A stretch of 48,911 nt of DNA from the NCBI GenBank assembly GCA_021648685.1, contig JAKISI010000020.1, positions 1 through 48,911 of the forward strand, in the 5' to 3' direction. This document shows positions 1 through 8,692 of the stretch, piece by piece. The notes beneath the pieces were generated by a model. The model worked only from the letters and a program-made list of their open reading frames with translations, searched no databases and was not told the origin of the DNA. How positions within the stretch are numbered: position 1 is the stretch's first letter; every line of letters starts with the position of its first letter. This stretch comes from Candidatus Polarisedimenticolaceae bacterium. Lineage in GTDB: Bacteria > Pseudomonadota > Gammaproteobacteria > Chromatiales > Chromatiaceae. A program made the position numbers and the translations under genes.

Positions 1-6
1 TAAACG

Positions 7-495
7 ATGAGAAGAACAGGGGGAGATGCACGACTCAAGAGATTCATTAAGGATATCTCTGCACACACACCATTTGCAAAGATGGTCATTCTATTAATCG
101 TGCTGTGGCTACTGTTTTCTGCTGGCGTATACCTGGCAGAGAGAGGTATAGAAGGGGCGTCTGTAAAATCGTATGGAGAGGCGCTGTACTGGGGGGTGGC
201 TGCATTTTCTACAGCAGGAATCGCTGATATGCCGAGATCCGGTGCTGCTCAGTTAATCGGCGGCCTGTGGATAGTCATTGGCTCCGTGTTGTTTTTCGGA
301 ACCATTGTCGCAACGGTTACAGGCTACTTTATGAGGCCCATGCAGCGCCCCCATAAACAGATAATCGATACCATAGAGTACAACCTCGAACAGTTAGATG
401 ATCTGACACTCGATGAACTTGATTTACTAAAAGAGACGGTCGATACACTGATCGTTCATGTTGAGCACTTAAAAGAAAAATCACCGGGAAGATAA
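7..495 (+). CDS. Two-TM ion-channel-like membrane protein with altered pore loop
   Basis: A 162-residue inner-membrane protein. A hydrophobic helix at about residues 25-45 is followed by a short pore-helix-like segment (YGEALYWGVAAFSTAGIADM, about 56-75) and a second helix (about 80-108), the layout of bacterial two-TM K+ channels (Ion_trans_2 family). The place where the family has TVGYGD reads STAGIAD, so the K+ selectivity filter is not conserved. The C-terminal 50 residues are charged and predicted helical (LEQLDDLTLDELDLLKE), a likely coiled coil for oligomerisation. The start is the ATG at 7; a more upstream start outside the window cannot be excluded, although a TAA lies just before it. 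It is separated from nqrA by about 130 bp and is probably transcribed separately. The fold is fairly secure, but ion specificity is unknown and it may not conduct K+. Confidence 0.6.
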   Translation: MRRTGGDARLKRFIKDISAHTPFAKMVILLIVLWLLFSAGVYLAERGIEGASVKSYGEALYWGVAAFSTAGIADMPRSGAAQLIGGLWIVIGSVLFFGTIVATVTGYFMRPMQRPHKQIIDTIEYNLEQLDDLTLDELDLLKETVDTLIVHVEHLKEKSPGR

Positions 496-545
496 TGGCT
501 GATCTCTCTGCAGAACCAATAATCCACTCTGAGCAGTTAGAGGTG

Positions 546-574
546 TTGACGTACCATCCCGTGCAACCTATTGT
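546..574 (+). promoter_or_regulatory. Candidate sigma-70 promoter of the nqr operon
   Basis: TTGACG at 546-551 and TATTGT at 569-574 are separated by 17 bp, close to the -35/-10 consensus, and lie about 50 bp upstream of the nqrA start codon in the only non-coding gap before the operon. This is a pattern match only. Confidence 0.4.
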
Positions 575-623
575 GTAAGAAGAGGTGCCAAGAATGAAAC
601 GCCTATGTGCTGTTCGGTGACTC

Positions 624-1967
624 ATGATTAGAATCAAGAGAGGTTTGGATCTTCCCATCACGGGCAGACCAGAACCATTACTGGAAGAGAAGCCGGTAAC
701 AGAGGCTGCACTGGTGGCCAGTGATTATATCGGCCTGAAACCGGTAGTGGTGGTTGAGACCGGTGAGAAGGTCAGCCGGGGGCAGTTGCTCTTTACCGAC
801 AAGAGCAGGCCGGATGTCTGCTTCACCGCACCAGCGGGCGGTATGGTGAGCGCTATCAATCGCGGTGAAAGGCGCACACTGCTCTCCATTGTAATCAAGA
901 TAGATGAGACGGAAGAAGAGACTCTATTTACCACCTGTTCCCAGGATGAGCTGGCTGGATTAACGGGCGAACAGGTTCGGAAAAACCTGCTCCGATCCGG
1001 GCTGTGGACCTGCCTGCGAACACGCCCGTTCAGCAAGATCCCGGCAGCGGACAGCACACCGCACGCCATATTTATCACTGCTATAGATACCAACCCGCTA
1101 GCGGCTGATCCAGAACTGGTTCTGCGTGGACGGGAACAGGATTTCATCAATGGCCTGGAGATCCTGGCACAGCTCGGGCCAGGCAGGCTCCATCTCTGTA
1201 AAGCACCCGGTGCCGCTATCCCGGAAAACCCCAACCCTCGCATGATCACGCATGAATTTGCCGGCCCCCATCCCGCCGGACTGGTGGGAACCCATATCCA
1301 CTTTCTGGAGCCGGTGGATGAGAAACGATCCGTTTGGCATCTGAACTACCAGGATGTGGTGGCCATAGGCCGTCTTTTTACCACCGGCACTCTGCCGGTT
1401 GAACGCGTGGTCTCTTTGGCAGGCCCCCAGGTTGAACGGCCGCGCCTGGTGCAGAGCCGCATCGGAGCCAATCTGGCTGAACTGACCGCCGGTGAGCTGA
1501 AAGCCGGAGATAACCGGATTGTCTCCGGGCCACTGCTATGCGGCAGACAGGCGCAAGAGGCGCTGGCCTACCTGGGGCCTTATCATCTGCAGATTTCGGT
1601 GTTGGCAGAGGGTCGCCAACAGGAGCTGTTTGGCTGGCTGCGGCCAGGCAAGGAGAAGTTCTCAGCCCTCAATCTGTTCAGTTCCAGCCTCCCTCCAGCC
1701 AGAAAATTTGCTTTTTCCACCAACACGGGTGGCGAAGTTCGACCCATGGTGCCGGTGGGCAGCTACGAAGCGGTGATGCCGCTGGATATCCTGCCGACCC
1801 AACTGCTGCGCGCCCTGATTGTCGGGGATACGGATATGGCTCGACAACTGGGCTGTCTGGAGCTTGATGAAGAGGATCTGGCACTCTGCACCTTCGTCTG
1901 TCCCGGGAAATATGATTATGGGCCGCTGCTGCGCGAGACCCTGATCAAAATCGAGAAGGAGAGCTGA
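624..1967 (+). CDS. nqrA: Na+-translocating NADH-quinone reductase subunit A
   Basis: A 447-residue protein, the usual NqrA length. It opens with the family signature [13 protein letters not shown] and contains the conserved [11 protein letters not shown]-like segment (here [20 protein letters not shown]), and it ends with the [19 protein letters not shown] motif shared with RnfC-type proteins. NqrA is the peripheral cytoplasmic subunit associated with quinone binding in the Nqr complex, which oxidises NADH, reduces quinone and exports Na+. It is the first gene of a complete nqrABCDEF operon. The start is ATG 624, and nqrB begins 4 bp after the stop. Confidence 0.96.
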   Translation: MIRIKRGLDLPITGRPEPLLEEKPVTEAALVASDYIGLKPVVVVETGEKVSRGQLLFTDKSRPDVCFTAPAGGMVSAINRGERRTLLSIVIKIDETEEETLFTTCSQDELAGLTGEQVRKNLLRSGLWTCLRTRPFSKIPAADSTPHAIFITAIDTNPLAADPELVLRGREQDFINGLEILAQLGPGRLHLCKAPGAAIPENPNPRMITHEFAGPHPAGLVGTHIHFLEPVDEKRSVWHLNYQDVVAIGRLFTTGTLPVERVVSLAGPQVERPRLVQSRIGANLAELTAGELKAGDNRIVSGPLLCGRQAQEALAYLGPYHLQISVLAEGRQQELFGWLRPGKEKFSALNLFSSSLPPARKFAFSTNTGGEVRPMVPVGSYEAVMPLDILPTQLLRALIVGDTDMARQLGCLELDEEDLALCTFVCPGKYDYGPLLRETLIKIEKES

Positions 1968-1971
1968 CCTC

Positions 1972-3204
1972 ATGGGTTTGAAGGCATTTCTTGCGCAGCA
2001 ACGGCCAAAGTTCTCCGCTGGAGGCAAGTACCAGCGGCTGAGCGCGCTCTATGAGGCGACCGAGGGTTTTCTCTATACCCCGGGTAAAGTAACGGCTGGG
2101 CTGACTCATATCCGGGATGCCATCAGCCTCAAGCGGGTCATGATCATCGTCTGCATTGCCGTCCTGCCCGCACTGCTGGCAGGCGTCTATAACGTCGGCT
2201 GGCAGGCCAACCAGGCGATCGCAGCGGGGGGCGGCATGATCGAAGGCTGGCGCAGCCTGTTGGTCCAGCTGCTGCTCGCCGGTCATGACCCCGCTTCTGT
2301 GTGGGATAATCTGGCGCTCGGCCTGGCCTATTTCCTGCCGGTATATCTGGTTACCCTGGCAGTCGGCGGCTTCTGGGAGGTGCTGTTTGCCCAGCTGCGT
2401 GGCCGGGAGATCAGTGAAGGCTTTCTCGTCACCTCACTGCTGTTCGCACTGATCCTGCCCCCCAGCATCCCGCTGTGGCAGGCCGCACTGGGCATCTCAT
2501 TTGGCGTGGTCATCGCCAAGGAGGTGTTTGGCGGCACTGGCCACAACTTTGTCAATCCAGCGCTGGCGGGGCGGGCATTTCTCTATTTTGCCTATCCAGC
2601 ACAGAACTCCGGGGATGCGGTATGGGTGGCAGTCGATGCTGTCAGCAGTGCCACGCCCCTCGCCGTTGCCGTCCGGGCGGGGCAGAACATCTCCGACAGC
2701 ACGGTAATGGCGGCCATTGAGGCATCTGGTGTCAGCTGGTGGGATGCCTTCGTAGGCAACCTGCCGGGCAGCACGGGGGAGACATCCGCCCTGGCCATCC
2801 TGTTTGGCGCGGCAATTCTGCTCTATACCCGTGTCGCCTCCTGGCGCATCATGTTGAGTGGATTGATCGGCATGGCGCTGCTGGCCACGCTGTACAACCT
2901 GCTGGCAAACGATGCCAATCCACTGCTGGCCATCCCGGCCCACTGGCATCTGGTGCTGGGCGGGTTTGCCTTCGGCCTGGTCTTCATGGCGACAGACCCG
3001 GTTTCTGCGGCGATGACCAATGCCGGAAAATGGCTCTATGGTGCCCTTATCGGCGTGATGGTGGTACTTATTCGGGTGCATAACCCAGCCTACCCTGAAG
3101 GCACCATGCTGGCCATACTGTTCGCCAATCTGATGGCCCCGCTCATTGATTACTGCGTGGTGAGGGTGAACATCAACAGAAGGAGGCGCCGTCGTGCAGG
3201 CTGA
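1972..3204 (+). CDS. nqrB: Na+-translocating NADH-quinone reductase subunit B
   Basis: A 410-residue polytopic membrane subunit homologous to RnfD. The N-terminal stretch before the first helix contains YTPGKVTAGLTHIRDAISLKR, typical of NqrB. The sequence DAVSSATPL (Thr228) matches the position where NqrB carries covalent FMN attached by the flavin transferase ApbE, so this Thr is the likely flavinylation site. GGTGHNFVNPALAGRAFLYFAYP is a strongly conserved family segment. NqrB is a core part of the Na+ pathway. An AAGGAGAGC ribosome-binding site precedes ATG 1972. Its 3' end overlaps nqrC by 11 bp. Confidence 0.96.
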   Translation: MGLKAFLAQQRPKFSAGGKYQRLSALYEATEGFLYTPGKVTAGLTHIRDAISLKRVMIIVCIAVLPALLAGVYNVGWQANQAIAAGGGMIEGWRSLLVQLLLAGHDPASVWDNLALGLAYFLPVYLVTLAVGGFWEVLFAQLRGREISEGFLVTSLLFALILPPSIPLWQAALGISFGVVIAKEVFGGTGHNFVNPALAGRAFLYFAYPAQNSGDAVWVAVDAVSSATPLAVAVRAGQNISDSTVMAAIEASGVSWWDAFVGNLPGSTGETSALAILFGAAILLYTRVASWRIMLSGLIGMALLATLYNLLANDANPLLAIPAHWHLVLGGFAFGLVFMATDPVSAAMTNAGKWLYGALIGVMVVLIRVHNPAYPEGTMLAILFANLMAPLIDYCVVRVNINRRRRRRAG

Positions 3205-3967
3205 CCATAGTAACCGCAGGGCTGTTGGTGTGGTTCTGGTAGTCTGCGTGGTCTGCGCTGCGCTGGTTACCACTGCTGTCGTACTGCTGCGACCAGTGCA
3301 GCAGGCCAACCGGTTGCTGGATCGACAAACCAATGTGCTGGCCGCCGCCGGGCTGCTGCAACCCGGCAAGAGCGTGGAGGAGCTGTCCCGGCAATTGGAA
3401 CCCCGTCTGCTGGATCTCACCACAGGAGAGTTTGTACAGGCGGAGGATATTGACCATTTCGATGCCCGCAGGGCGGCCAGAAATCCAACACAGAGCATTG
3501 CCTTGACCCCGGAGCAGGATATCGCACAGATCAGACGCCGCGCCAACTCTGCCCGAATCTACCTGGTGCGCGATGCTGCGGGAGCGATCAAAACCATCGT
3601 GCTACCGGTGCACGGCTATGGTCTCTGGTCTCAGCTCTATGGTTTTCTGGCAGTGAAGCGCGATGGCAATACGGTCGTCGGGTTGAGCTTCTATGAGCAT
3701 GCCGAAACCCCCGGCCTGGGTGGCAAGGTGGATGATCCGAAGTGGAAGGGGCTATGGCCGGGCAAACAGCTCTATGATGAAGCGTGGAGACCGGCAATAC
3801 GGCTGGTGAAGGGGCCGGTGAATAGACAAAGTCCGGAAGCACAGTATCAGGTCGATGCCCTCTCTGGCGCTACTCTGACGACCCGGGGGATTGAGGATCT
3901 GCTGCGGTTCTGGCTGGGGCCGGACGGTTTTGGGCCATTTCTGGCAAAGATGCGTAAGGAGGGTTAG
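3194..3967 (+). CDS. nqrC: Na+-translocating NADH-quinone reductase subunit C
   Basis: A 257-residue subunit with one N-terminal membrane anchor (about residues 11-32) and a periplasmic flavodomain. SGATLTT at about 224-230 is the ApbE flavinylation motif, and Thr227 should carry covalent FMN. Other family segments are [15 protein letters not shown] and [13 protein letters not shown]. The start is GTG 3194, with a strong AGGAGG 7 nt upstream inside the end of nqrB, so translation is coupled. It is homologous to RnfG. Confidence 0.96.
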   Translation: MQADHSNRRAVGVVLVVCVVCAALVTTAVVLLRPVQQANRLLDRQTNVLAAAGLLQPGKSVEELSRQLEPRLLDLTTGEFVQAEDIDHFDARRAARNPTQSIALTPEQDIAQIRRRANSARIYLVRDAAGAIKTIVLPVHGYGLWSQLYGFLAVKRDGNTVVGLSFYEHAETPGLGGKVDDPKWKGLWPGKQLYDEAWRPAIRLVKGPVNRQSPEAQYQVDALSGATLTTRGIEDLLRFWLGPDGFGPFLAKMRKEG

Positions 3968-3972
3968 TGAAT

Positions 3973-4602
3973 ATGGTCTCTGATGCAAAAAGCAGACAGG
4001 CTCGTGACGCACTGCTGGGGCCTCTGTTTGATCGCAACCCCATCACCCATTATGTGCTGGGGATCTGTATCGCCCTGGCGGTGACCGCCTCACTGCAGAC
4101 AACGCTGATTATGTGCATGGCTGTCATTGCGGTGTTATGCGGTTCCAACACCATCATCAGCGCCATGCGCCACCAGATCCCGAGCAGTGTTCGTATTATT
4201 GTGCAGATAACCGTCATCGCCTCTCTGGTGATTGTGGTGGATCAGTTTATCAAGGCCTACGCCTATGATTTAAGCAAATCCCTGTCAGTATTTGTGGGGC
4301 TGATCATCACCAACTGCATCATCCTGGGACGGGTAGAGGCCTTCGCCATGAAGAACCCGCCATGGCTGAGTTTTCTTGACGGCCTGGGCAACGGCCTGGG
4401 CTACAGCCTGGTACTGATTATTGTGGCAACGGTTCGCGAGCTGTTGGGTAGCGGCACCCTGCTGGGTTACACCGTGCTGCCTTCCGCCTATGAGGGCGGC
4501 TGGTATCTCCCTAACGGCATGATGCTGTTGCCCCCCAGCGCTTTTTTTATCATCGGATTGTTGATCTGGGCCGCCAACAGTTTTCGTTCAGGCAGGAAGT
4601 AA
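3973..4602 (+). CDS. nqrD: Na+-translocating NADH-quinone reductase subunit D
   Basis: A membrane subunit of about 209 residues with six predicted helices, homologous to RnfE. It has the [17 protein letters not shown] opening and the conserved [13 protein letters not shown] and [14 protein letters not shown] segments. NqrD and NqrE form a pseudo-symmetric pair that holds an intramembrane Fe-S centre in the known complex. Two starts are possible: GTG 3967, overlapping the nqrC stop, and ATG 3973. The AGGAGG at 3957-3962 gives better spacing to ATG 3973, so that is chosen. Confidence 0.95.
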   Translation: MVSDAKSRQARDALLGPLFDRNPITHYVLGICIALAVTASLQTTLIMCMAVIAVLCGSNTIISAMRHQIPSSVRIIVQITVIASLVIVVDQFIKAYAYDLSKSLSVFVGLIITNCIILGRVEAFAMKNPPWLSFLDGLGNGLGYSLVLIIVATVRELLGSGTLLGYTVLPSAYEGGWYLPNGMMLLPPSAFFIIGLLIWAANSFRSGRK

Positions 4603-4603
4603 G

Positions 4604-5212
4604 ATGGAATCCTACATCAACCTGTTTATCAAGGCTGTCTTCATCGAGAATATGGTGCTGGCTCTTTTTCTTGGCATGTGTCCGTTCCTGGCCGTCTCCA
4701 AGCGGGTTGAGACAGCCCTGGGTCTGGGGCTGGCGGTGATTATGGTGCAGGCCATCACCGTACCCATCAACAATCTCATTTTTCAATACCTGCTCAAGGA
4801 TGGCTCCTGGGCCTGGGCTGGCATGTCGGATCTGAATATGCAGTTTTTAGGGCTGGTGATCTACGTTGGAGTCATCGCTGCTGTGGTGCAGATTGTGGAG
4901 ATGGTGCTGAATCGGGACTTCCCTGCACTGCAACAGACACTCGGGATTTTCCTGCCACTGATCACCGTCAACTGCGCCATCCTGGGTGCCTCCCTGTTTA
5001 TGGTGGAACGGGATTATGACTTTAGCCAGAGCGTTGTATATGGGCTGGGCACAGGTGTTGGCTGGACGCTGGCCATCGTCATTCTGGCGGCCATTCGTGA
5101 ACGCCTGAAGTATGCAAATGTGCCAGCCGGGCTGGAGGGGCCGGGTATCATCTTCATTATGGCAGGGCTGATGTCTCTAGGTTTTATGTCATTCTCAGGC
5201 ATCAGGTTGTAA
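4604..5212 (+). CDS. nqrE: Na+-translocating NADH-quinone reductase subunit E
   Basis: A 202-residue membrane subunit homologous to RnfA. It carries the conserved [21 protein letters not shown] segment near the N-terminus and [16 protein letters not shown] in the second half. The Cys in each of these helices corresponds to those proposed to ligate the NqrD/E Fe-S centre. It starts one base after the nqrD stop. In most genomes nqrF follows almost directly; here a 264-bp stretch of foreign-looking DNA separates them. Confidence 0.96.
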   Translation: MESYINLFIKAVFIENMVLALFLGMCPFLAVSKRVETALGLGLAVIMVQAITVPINNLIFQYLLKDGSWAWAGMSDLNMQFLGLVIYVGVIAAVVQIVEMVLNRDFPALQQTLGIFLPLITVNCAILGASLFMVERDYDFSQSVVYGLGTGVGWTLAIVILAAIRERLKYANVPAGLEGPGIIFIMAGLMSLGFMSFSGIRL

Positions 5213-5214
5213 TA

Positions 5215-5252
5215 ATGTTAGAAATCCTCTTAGGGGTCACTCTCTTCCTCCT
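5215..5252 (+). repeat. Partial diverged copy of the nqrF 5' end
   Basis: The first 12-13 codons after ATG 5215 read MLEILLGVTLFLL, closely matching the true NqrF N-terminus MLEIALGIALFTL encoded from 5477. The nucleotide sequences are clearly related but differ at roughly a third of positions. Similarity stops where the palindromic repeat begins. It is a relic or duplicated nqrF start and cannot encode NqrF. Confidence 0.6.
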
Positions 5253-5338
5253 CGTTCCCATGCTCCAGCGTGGAATCGCATACGTGAGGTTCCATAATGT
5301 ATATGTTATGCATTCCCACGCAGGAGCGTGGGAACGAG
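5251..5338. repeat. 88-bp palindromic repeat with terminal inverted repeats
   Basis: The left end CTCGTTCCCATGCTCCAGCG and the right end, whose reverse complement begins CTCGTTCCCACGCTCCTGCG, form imperfect inverted repeats of about 30 bp around an AT-rich centre. The core is the same hairpin as at 45242-45271. Non-autonomous elements of this sequence type occur in many gammaproteobacterial genomes; there is no transposase here. It sits inside the nqr operon between nqrE and nqrF. Confidence 0.8.
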
Positions 5339-5476
5339 GTACAGGTATTGATACTGGATTGCTCATCAACTTTGGCAAGAGCGTGAGCATCCGCAGAAAG
5401 TTTAGAACCTACCAGAAACCTGTCAATCCTGAAAAATCATGTTAATCCTGTCCATTATTAAGATAAGGCCTGAACT

Positions 5477-6700
5477 GTGTTGGAAATTGCTTTAGGGATT
5501 GCGCTCTTTACCCTCATCATCCTCTCTCTGGTGGGGGTGGTTCTGTTTGCCAAAAGCAAACTGGTCGCCGCAGGCCCGATCAGCATTGAGATCAATAACG
5601 ACCCGGAGAAACGGATCGAAACAACGGCTGGCGAAACCCTGTTGACCCTGCTGACAGAGCGGGGGATTTTTATCTCCTCCGCCTGTGGCGGCAAAGGTGT
5701 TTGCGGCCAATGCCAGGTCAAGGTGCTGGCCGGAGGCGGGCCGGCACTTGCAACTGAAAAGGACCTTTTAACCAAAAAACAGATTGCAGAAGGGTATCAC
5801 CTGGCCTGCCAGCTACGCCTGAAGCAGAATTTGAAGCTGGAGCTGCCAACAGAGATCTTTGAGACGCGCAAGTGGGAATGTGAAATCGTCTCCAATAAGA
5901 GTGTCGCCACCTTCATCAAGGAGCTGGTGCTGAAGCTGCCCGAAGATGAAACGCTGAATTTCAGGCCGGGCAGTTATCTCCAGATCGAGGCACCGCCGCA
6001 TCATATTAACTTTTCTGATATTGAGATAGCCGAAAAGTACCGCCCGGTATGGGACAGCCTTGACCTGTGGAACCTGGAGTCCACGGTGGATGAGCCGCTA
6101 CAACGTGCTTATAGCCTTGCCAACTACGCCGACGAACAGTGTGGACTCAAGTTTAATGTCCGCATCGCCCTCGCGCCACCAGGCTCCCATGATATACCAC
6201 CGGGCAAGATGTCCTCCTATCTGTTCAGCCTGCGACCGGGTGACAGAGTGGTTGTCTCAGGCCCCTACGGCAGCTTTTTCCCACAACAAAGTGCTGCAGA
6301 GATGATTTACATTGGAGGGGGTGCCGGCATGGCTCCCATGCGATCCCACATCTTCCATCTGCTCAAACAGGCTGGCAGCAGACGTAAAATTAGCTATTGG
6401 TATGGGGCACGCAGCCTCTGTGAGGTCTTTTATCAGGATGACTTCGACCAGCTGCAGAAAGAGTATGACAACTTCGAATGGCATCTGGCGTTATCTGATC
6501 CGCAGCCAGAGGATAACTGGCAGGGCTATAGCGGTTTCATTCACCAGATCCTATATGACCACTATCTACAGGATCATCCAGCCCCCGAAGCATGTGAATA
6601 CTATATTTGCGGGCCGCCCATCATGCTCAGTTGCGTAACAAAAATGCTTAAAGATCTGGGCGTGGATGATGGAAACATATTCTATGATGACTTTGGCTGA
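5477..6700 (+). CDS. nqrF: Na+-translocating NADH-quinone reductase subunit F
   Basis: A 407-residue electron-input subunit. It has an N-terminal membrane anchor (about residues 3-24), then a plant-type [2Fe-2S] ferredoxin domain with Cys70, Cys76, Cys79 and Cys111 (SACGGKGVCGQCQV, then YHLACQLR). A ferredoxin-reductase module follows with FAD-binding RAYSLANY and GPYGSFF, the nucleotide-binding GGGAGMAPMRSH, and the C-terminal YICGPPIM and FYDDFG. It takes a hydride from NADH and passes single electrons into the membrane subunits. The GTG at 5477 is chosen because it gives the conserved MLEI N-terminus. Distance from nqrE and the inserted repeat raise the question whether it is still fully co-transcribed. 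Confidence 0.96.
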   Translation: MLEIALGIALFTLIILSLVGVVLFAKSKLVAAGPISIEINNDPEKRIETTAGETLLTLLTERGIFISSACGGKGVCGQCQVKVLAGGGPALATEKDLLTKKQIAEGYHLACQLRLKQNLKLELPTEIFETRKWECEIVSNKSVATFIKELVLKLPEDETLNFRPGSYLQIEAPPHHINFSDIEIAEKYRPVWDSLDLWNLESTVDEPLQRAYSLANYADEQCGLKFNVRIALAPPGSHDIPPGKMSSYLFSLRPGDRVVVSGPYGSFFPQQSAAEMIYIGGGAGMAPMRSHIFHLLKQAGSRRKISYWYGARSLCEVFYQDDFDQLQKEYDNFEWHLALSDPQPEDNWQGYSGFIHQILYDHYLQDHPAPEACEYYICGPPIMLSCVTKMLKDLGVDDGNIFYDDFG

Positions 6701-6765
6701 CAGATGCCCACTCCTAAGGCTATTCATAGACTCCCCAATAGACAATGCAAACGAGGAAATTCATC

Positions 6766-6972
6766 ATGTCTGATCAGAAAAGCACACCAGATACAGAGCA
6801 AAAAGAGAAGCACGAGCAAGAGCAGACGCTGGATGGCTGCATCCCTTGCAAGATATGCCTGAAAGAGATTCCTCAGTCTATTGCGCGCACAGAAGAGGGG
6901 GACGATTACGTCTTGTATTTTTGTGGTGCGGACTGTTTTGATCAGTGGGAGCATCAGAAAAGTAAATCCTGA
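6766..6972 (+). CDS. Small DUF3330-like Cys protein
   Basis: A 68-residue soluble protein with a charged, Glu/Lys-rich N-terminus and a compact Cys pattern: CIPCKICLKEIPQS, then EGDDYVLYFCGADCFDQW. This matches the DUF3330 family (CxxC, EIP, FCGxxCxxxW) and probably binds one metal ion in a zinc-ribbon or TRASH-like fold. An earlier ATG at 6745 exists, but ATG 6766 has GAGGA at a suitable distance and is preferred. It lies just after nqrF in the same direction. Function is unknown; a metal-binding or assembly role is only a guess. Confidence 0.7.
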   Translation: MSDQKSTPDTEQKEKHEQEQTLDGCIPCKICLKEIPQSIARTEEGDDYVLYFCGADCFDQWEHQKSKS

Positions 6973-7096
6973 ATATGTACCAGCATATATAGAGAGGACA
7001 AGATAGAGGCAGATAAGGCTGTGCAGCACTGCCGAGCATCAGCAGGGTGTCGCCAAACTGGAAATCAGGGTAAAGGAGAGGGAGAGAAACCAGAAA

Positions 7097-8419
7097 ATGA
7101 AAAATAAAATTATCTGTCAGATGGCTCTATTGACGCTTCTCCTGCTGTTGATTCAACCTGCTGCCGATCTCTTTGCCGCTGCAAAAAAGGGTGATTCGTG
7201 CATCACTGGAAAGTGCCACAACAAGATGGGCGAGTCCAGTTATGTGCATGGTCCGATTGCAGCAGGCGAGTGTACTTTCTGCCACGAAAAGATAGGGAAG
7301 CATAATTTCCGTCCGATTTCAGATGTTGGCAGCCTCTGCTATCAGTGCCATGAACCACGCTATGCGGGAGCATCTCTCCATACCCCGGTAAAAAGCGGTG
7401 ACTGCACCCGCTGCCATGACCCTCATCAATCGGCATTCAGCTTTCTGCTTAAAGATGAGGGTTCTGCTCTCTGTTTCGATTGCCATGATGCGGCACCCTT
7501 CCAGCGAAAATTTCCACACGGCTCTGCCTTGGGGGACTGTGTTATCTGCCATGATCCACACGCCTCGGATGCCCCCTTTCTGCTCATGTCAGAAGGCAAT
7601 GAAGTCTGCTTTTCATGCCATACCGATCAACAGGCAGAACTTGCACAGAAGCCATACACCCATGACCCGGCAGCAGAAGGGTGTGTAAAGTGTCATGACC
7701 CGCACAGCAGTGACTATAAATATGGCCTTGCAAAAGATGGGCGTCAGGCGCTCTGCTTCTCCTGCCATGAGGATATGCAGGAGCAGATCGCCGCTGCAAC
7801 GGTAAAACACAAAGGATTGGCAGCAGAAAGAGGCTGCCTCACCTGTCACGACCCGCACACATCAAACTACAGCATGCAGCTCACTGCCCAGCCGCTGGCC
7901 CTGTGCATGCAGTGCCATGATCAGGAATATAAAACCAGCACCGGCAAGATTGCCAACATAAAAGCGGTTCTCGCCGCAAACTCGAACCACCACGGCCCCA
8001 TCCGGGATAACGACTGCTCTGCATGTCATGACCCACACGGCTCTGCCAACTTCAGGATGCTCAAGGCCTATTTTCCCCGCCGTTTTTATGCCCCCTACAA
8101 TCCGGATAACTACAAACTCTGCTTTATGTGTCACCAGAACACCATTGCTGAAACCGCCAGCACAACGACCTTGACGCGCTTTAGAAATGGTGAGCAGAAC
8201 CTGCACTTCCTGCATGTCAACAGAGGCAAAGGCCGCACCTGCCGCGCCTGTCATGACGCCCATGCCAGCAACAACCCGGGGCATATTCGCAATGCAGTCC
8301 CTTATGGTTCCTGGAGCCTGCCCATCAATATCACCTTGACCCAAAATGGCGGCAAGTGCAGTCCTGGCTGCCATCAACCCTTTAGTTATGACCGAACTAA
8401 AGCCGTGCCAAACCGATGA
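7097..8419 (+). CDS. Periplasmic multihaem cytochrome c, 13-15 haem sites
   Basis: A 440-residue secreted protein with a signal peptide (about residues 1-28, ending ADLFAAA). It contains 13 CxxCH motifs spread through the chain, many in doubled-CXXCH spacing followed by DPH (CTRCHDPH, CVICHDPH, CVKCHDPH, CLTCHDPH, CSACHDPH). Two further variants, CITGKCH near the N-terminus (CX4CH) and CSPGCH near the C-terminus (CX3CH), could bind extra haem. Many free His residues could act as distal ligands. It is the first gene of a tightly packed cluster (next gene overlaps by 4 bp) and has GGAGAGGGAGAG upstream of the ATG. The likely role is a periplasmic electron wire or store; the redox partner is unknown. 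Confidence 0.88.
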   Translation: MKNKIICQMALLTLLLLLIQPAADLFAAAKKGDSCITGKCHNKMGESSYVHGPIAAGECTFCHEKIGKHNFRPISDVGSLCYQCHEPRYAGASLHTPVKSGDCTRCHDPHQSAFSFLLKDEGSALCFDCHDAAPFQRKFPHGSALGDCVICHDPHASDAPFLLMSEGNEVCFSCHTDQQAELAQKPYTHDPAAEGCVKCHDPHSSDYKYGLAKDGRQALCFSCHEDMQEQIAAATVKHKGLAAERGCLTCHDPHTSNYSMQLTAQPLALCMQCHDQEYKTSTGKIANIKAVLAANSNHHGPIRDNDCSACHDPHGSANFRMLKAYFPRRFYAPYNPDNYKLCFMCHQNTIAETASTTTLTRFRNGEQNLHFLHVNRGKGRTCRACHDAHASNNPGHIRNAVPYGSWSLPINITLTQNGGKCSPGCHQPFSYDRTKAVPNR

Positions 8420-8688
8420 GCGTAAAAATGGTTAAAATGATAGCGCTGCTGTGGATATTTACAGTGATGCCACTGCATGCCCAGGATCTGGAAAAAGGGA
8501 TTGCCATGGCCGAAAAAGGCGATCTGAAAGGTGCTGAAAAGATATTAAAAGAGGCTCTTAGATCAAACCCAAACCCTGCAAGAGCACACTATGAACTGGG
8601 ACGTATCTATGAAAAACTCGGCAATCCCATGCAAGCTGTTGCCGAATATAAAGCGGGCATAAAAAAATTCAAGCCTGTCCGACGATGA
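8416..8688 (+). CDS. Small secreted TPR protein
   Basis: A 90-residue protein with a short signal peptide (to about residue 22, MPLHAQ) and about two tetratricopeptide repeats (AMAEKGDLKGAEKILKEAL; ARAHYELGRIYEKLGNPMQA). TPRs mediate protein-protein contacts. ATGA overlap with the preceding cytochrome gene indicates translational coupling and a role with the cytochromes, perhaps in assembly or docking. Confidence 0.75.
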   Translation: MSVKMVKMIALLWIFTVMPLHAQDLEKGIAMAEKGDLKGAEKILKEALRSNPNPARAHYELGRIYEKLGNPMQAVAEYKAGIKKFKPVRR

Positions 8689-8692
8689 CAAA

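Larger units (their letters stand above)
5215..5445 (+). pseudogene. Composite 76-codon ORF: nqrF start, repeat, GxxExxY tail
   Basis: This open frame is a chimera, not a gene in its own right. Codons 1-13 resemble the NqrF N-terminus. Codons 14-41 are the translated palindromic repeat (VPMLQRG and SHAGAWERG, well-known artefact peptides from this repeat). The remainder (GTGIDTGLLINFGKSVSIRR onward, 5339-5445) matches the C-terminus typical of GxxExxY proteins; TGLLINF is also present in the GxxExxY gene at the right edge of this window. It could be translated because it has an ATG in the operon, but a function is unlikely. Confidence 0.65.

Noticed and set aside
329-661. Minus-strand open frame across the gap before nqrA
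   Set aside because: No family resemblance, overlaps the channel-like gene and the candidate nqr promoter.
2497-3546. Long minus-strand open frame inside nqrB/nqrC
   Set aside because: Antisense shadow of strongly conserved nqr genes, with no recognisable domain.
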